A DNA stretch of 6,594 bases from NCBI GenBank assembly GCA_003445855.1, contig DMCG01000108.1, forward strand, positions 2,405 through 8,998. Reading direction: 5' to 3'. The notes beneath the pieces are model-generated. The model made no database searches and was not told the origin of the DNA. It saw nothing but the letters and a program-made list of their open reading frames with translations. This DNA is from Spartobacteria bacterium. GTDB taxonomy: Bacteria; Verrucomicrobiota; Verrucomicrobiia; Chthoniobacterales; UBA10450. The stretch's first letter is position 1; every line of letters starts with the position of its first letter. The position numbers and the translations under genes are program-made. This document shows, piece by piece, positions 6,475 through 6,594 of the stretch.

Positions 6475-6594
6475 GTCGATGTTGCGTCCTCCAACCAAAT
6501 CGCCTGTTGCGCAAAACGGAATTTGCGGTGGCAGAAATTTTTCCAGCCGGCTTGTCGCGCGAGTTCATCCATTTCCGTGAAGGAAAATGCGCGC
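6471..6594 (-). CDS. C-terminal end of a probable SAM-dependent methyltransferase (cut by right edge)
   Basis: The last 40 codons of a leftward gene are present, ending with TGA at 6473-6471, which overlaps the panC ATG (ATGA). The residues include FTEMDELARQAGWKNF, then a basic stretch HRKFRF, then QQAIWLE. The pattern of an acidic helix 'MDELARQAGW' followed by a strand with aromatic residues resembles the last helix and strand of class I SAM-dependent methyltransferases, where a similar 'L..LA..AGW' segment is common. The SAM-binding motifs lie outside the window, so the family call is an inference and the substrate is unknown. That this is a real coding end is well supported by the open frame and the stop/start overlap. 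Confidence 0.5.
   Translation of the reverse strand, partial: RAFSFTEMDELARQAGWKNFCHRKFRFAQQAIWLEDATST
6487..6492 (-). promoter_or_regulatory. Ribosome binding site of panC
   Basis: GGAGGA, read leftward, lies 12 bases before ATG 6474 and inside the end of the upstream gene. The spacing is a little long, but this is the only good site near panC. It favours ATG 6474 over the in-frame TTG at 6498, which lies upstream of this site. Confidence 0.5.

Noticed and set aside
6475..6498. N-terminal extension of PanC from TTG 6498
   Set aside because: It would place the GGAGGA ribosome site inside the gene and lose the ATGA overlap. PanC normally begins close to the MKVL-like strand.
1..6594. tRNA, rRNA, CRISPR, IS element, riboswitch or origin
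   Set aside because: I looked on both strands and saw no cloverleaf, spaced direct repeats, terminal inverted repeats with a transposase, or recognisable riboswitch core.

Overview
The window is a stretch of bacterial chromosome with dense, ordinary gene packing. It holds five complete protein genes and two cut by the edges, and I see no RNA gene, mobile element, CRISPR array or long repeat. Base composition is moderately GC-rich. The protein styles (a deacetylase paired with a dynamin-like GTPase, a secreted barrel-like protein, a PanC with a divergent HIGH motif) would suit a soil or freshwater Verrucomicrobiota- or Acidobacteriota-like organism. That is an impression only: nothing here fixes the taxon.

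Left part (1-3076): a response-regulator receiver domain runs leftward off the edge. A 214-base divergent region separates it from a rightward pair, a secreted NodB-type polysaccharide deacetylase followed after 10 bases by a dynamin-like GTPase. The GTPase has a complete P-loop, an altered G4 motif and a C-terminal double membrane segment. The pair is probably one operon acting at the cell envelope.

Middle (3077-4039): the GTPase gene converges on a leftward gene for a secreted protein of unknown function with features of a double-psi beta-barrel. Only 12 bases separate the two stop codons, and a short hairpin includes parts of both. A sigma70-like promoter lies just upstream of the secreted-protein gene, in the 117-base gap downstream of nadB.

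Right part (4040-6594): three leftward genes are joined by ATGA stop/start overlaps: the last 40 codons of a probable SAM-dependent methyltransferase, then panC (pantothenate synthetase), then nadB (L-aspartate oxidase). The overlaps imply co-transcription and translational coupling. PanC and NadB feed CoA and NAD biosynthesis, both of which can draw on aspartate (directly for NadB, through beta-alanine for PanC).

The window is mostly core metabolism plus an envelope module. I did not find a clear new multi-gene system. The best leads are the deacetylase/dynamin pair, the GTPase's G4 variant, the secreted barrel-like protein, and the altered nucleotide-binding motifs of PanC.
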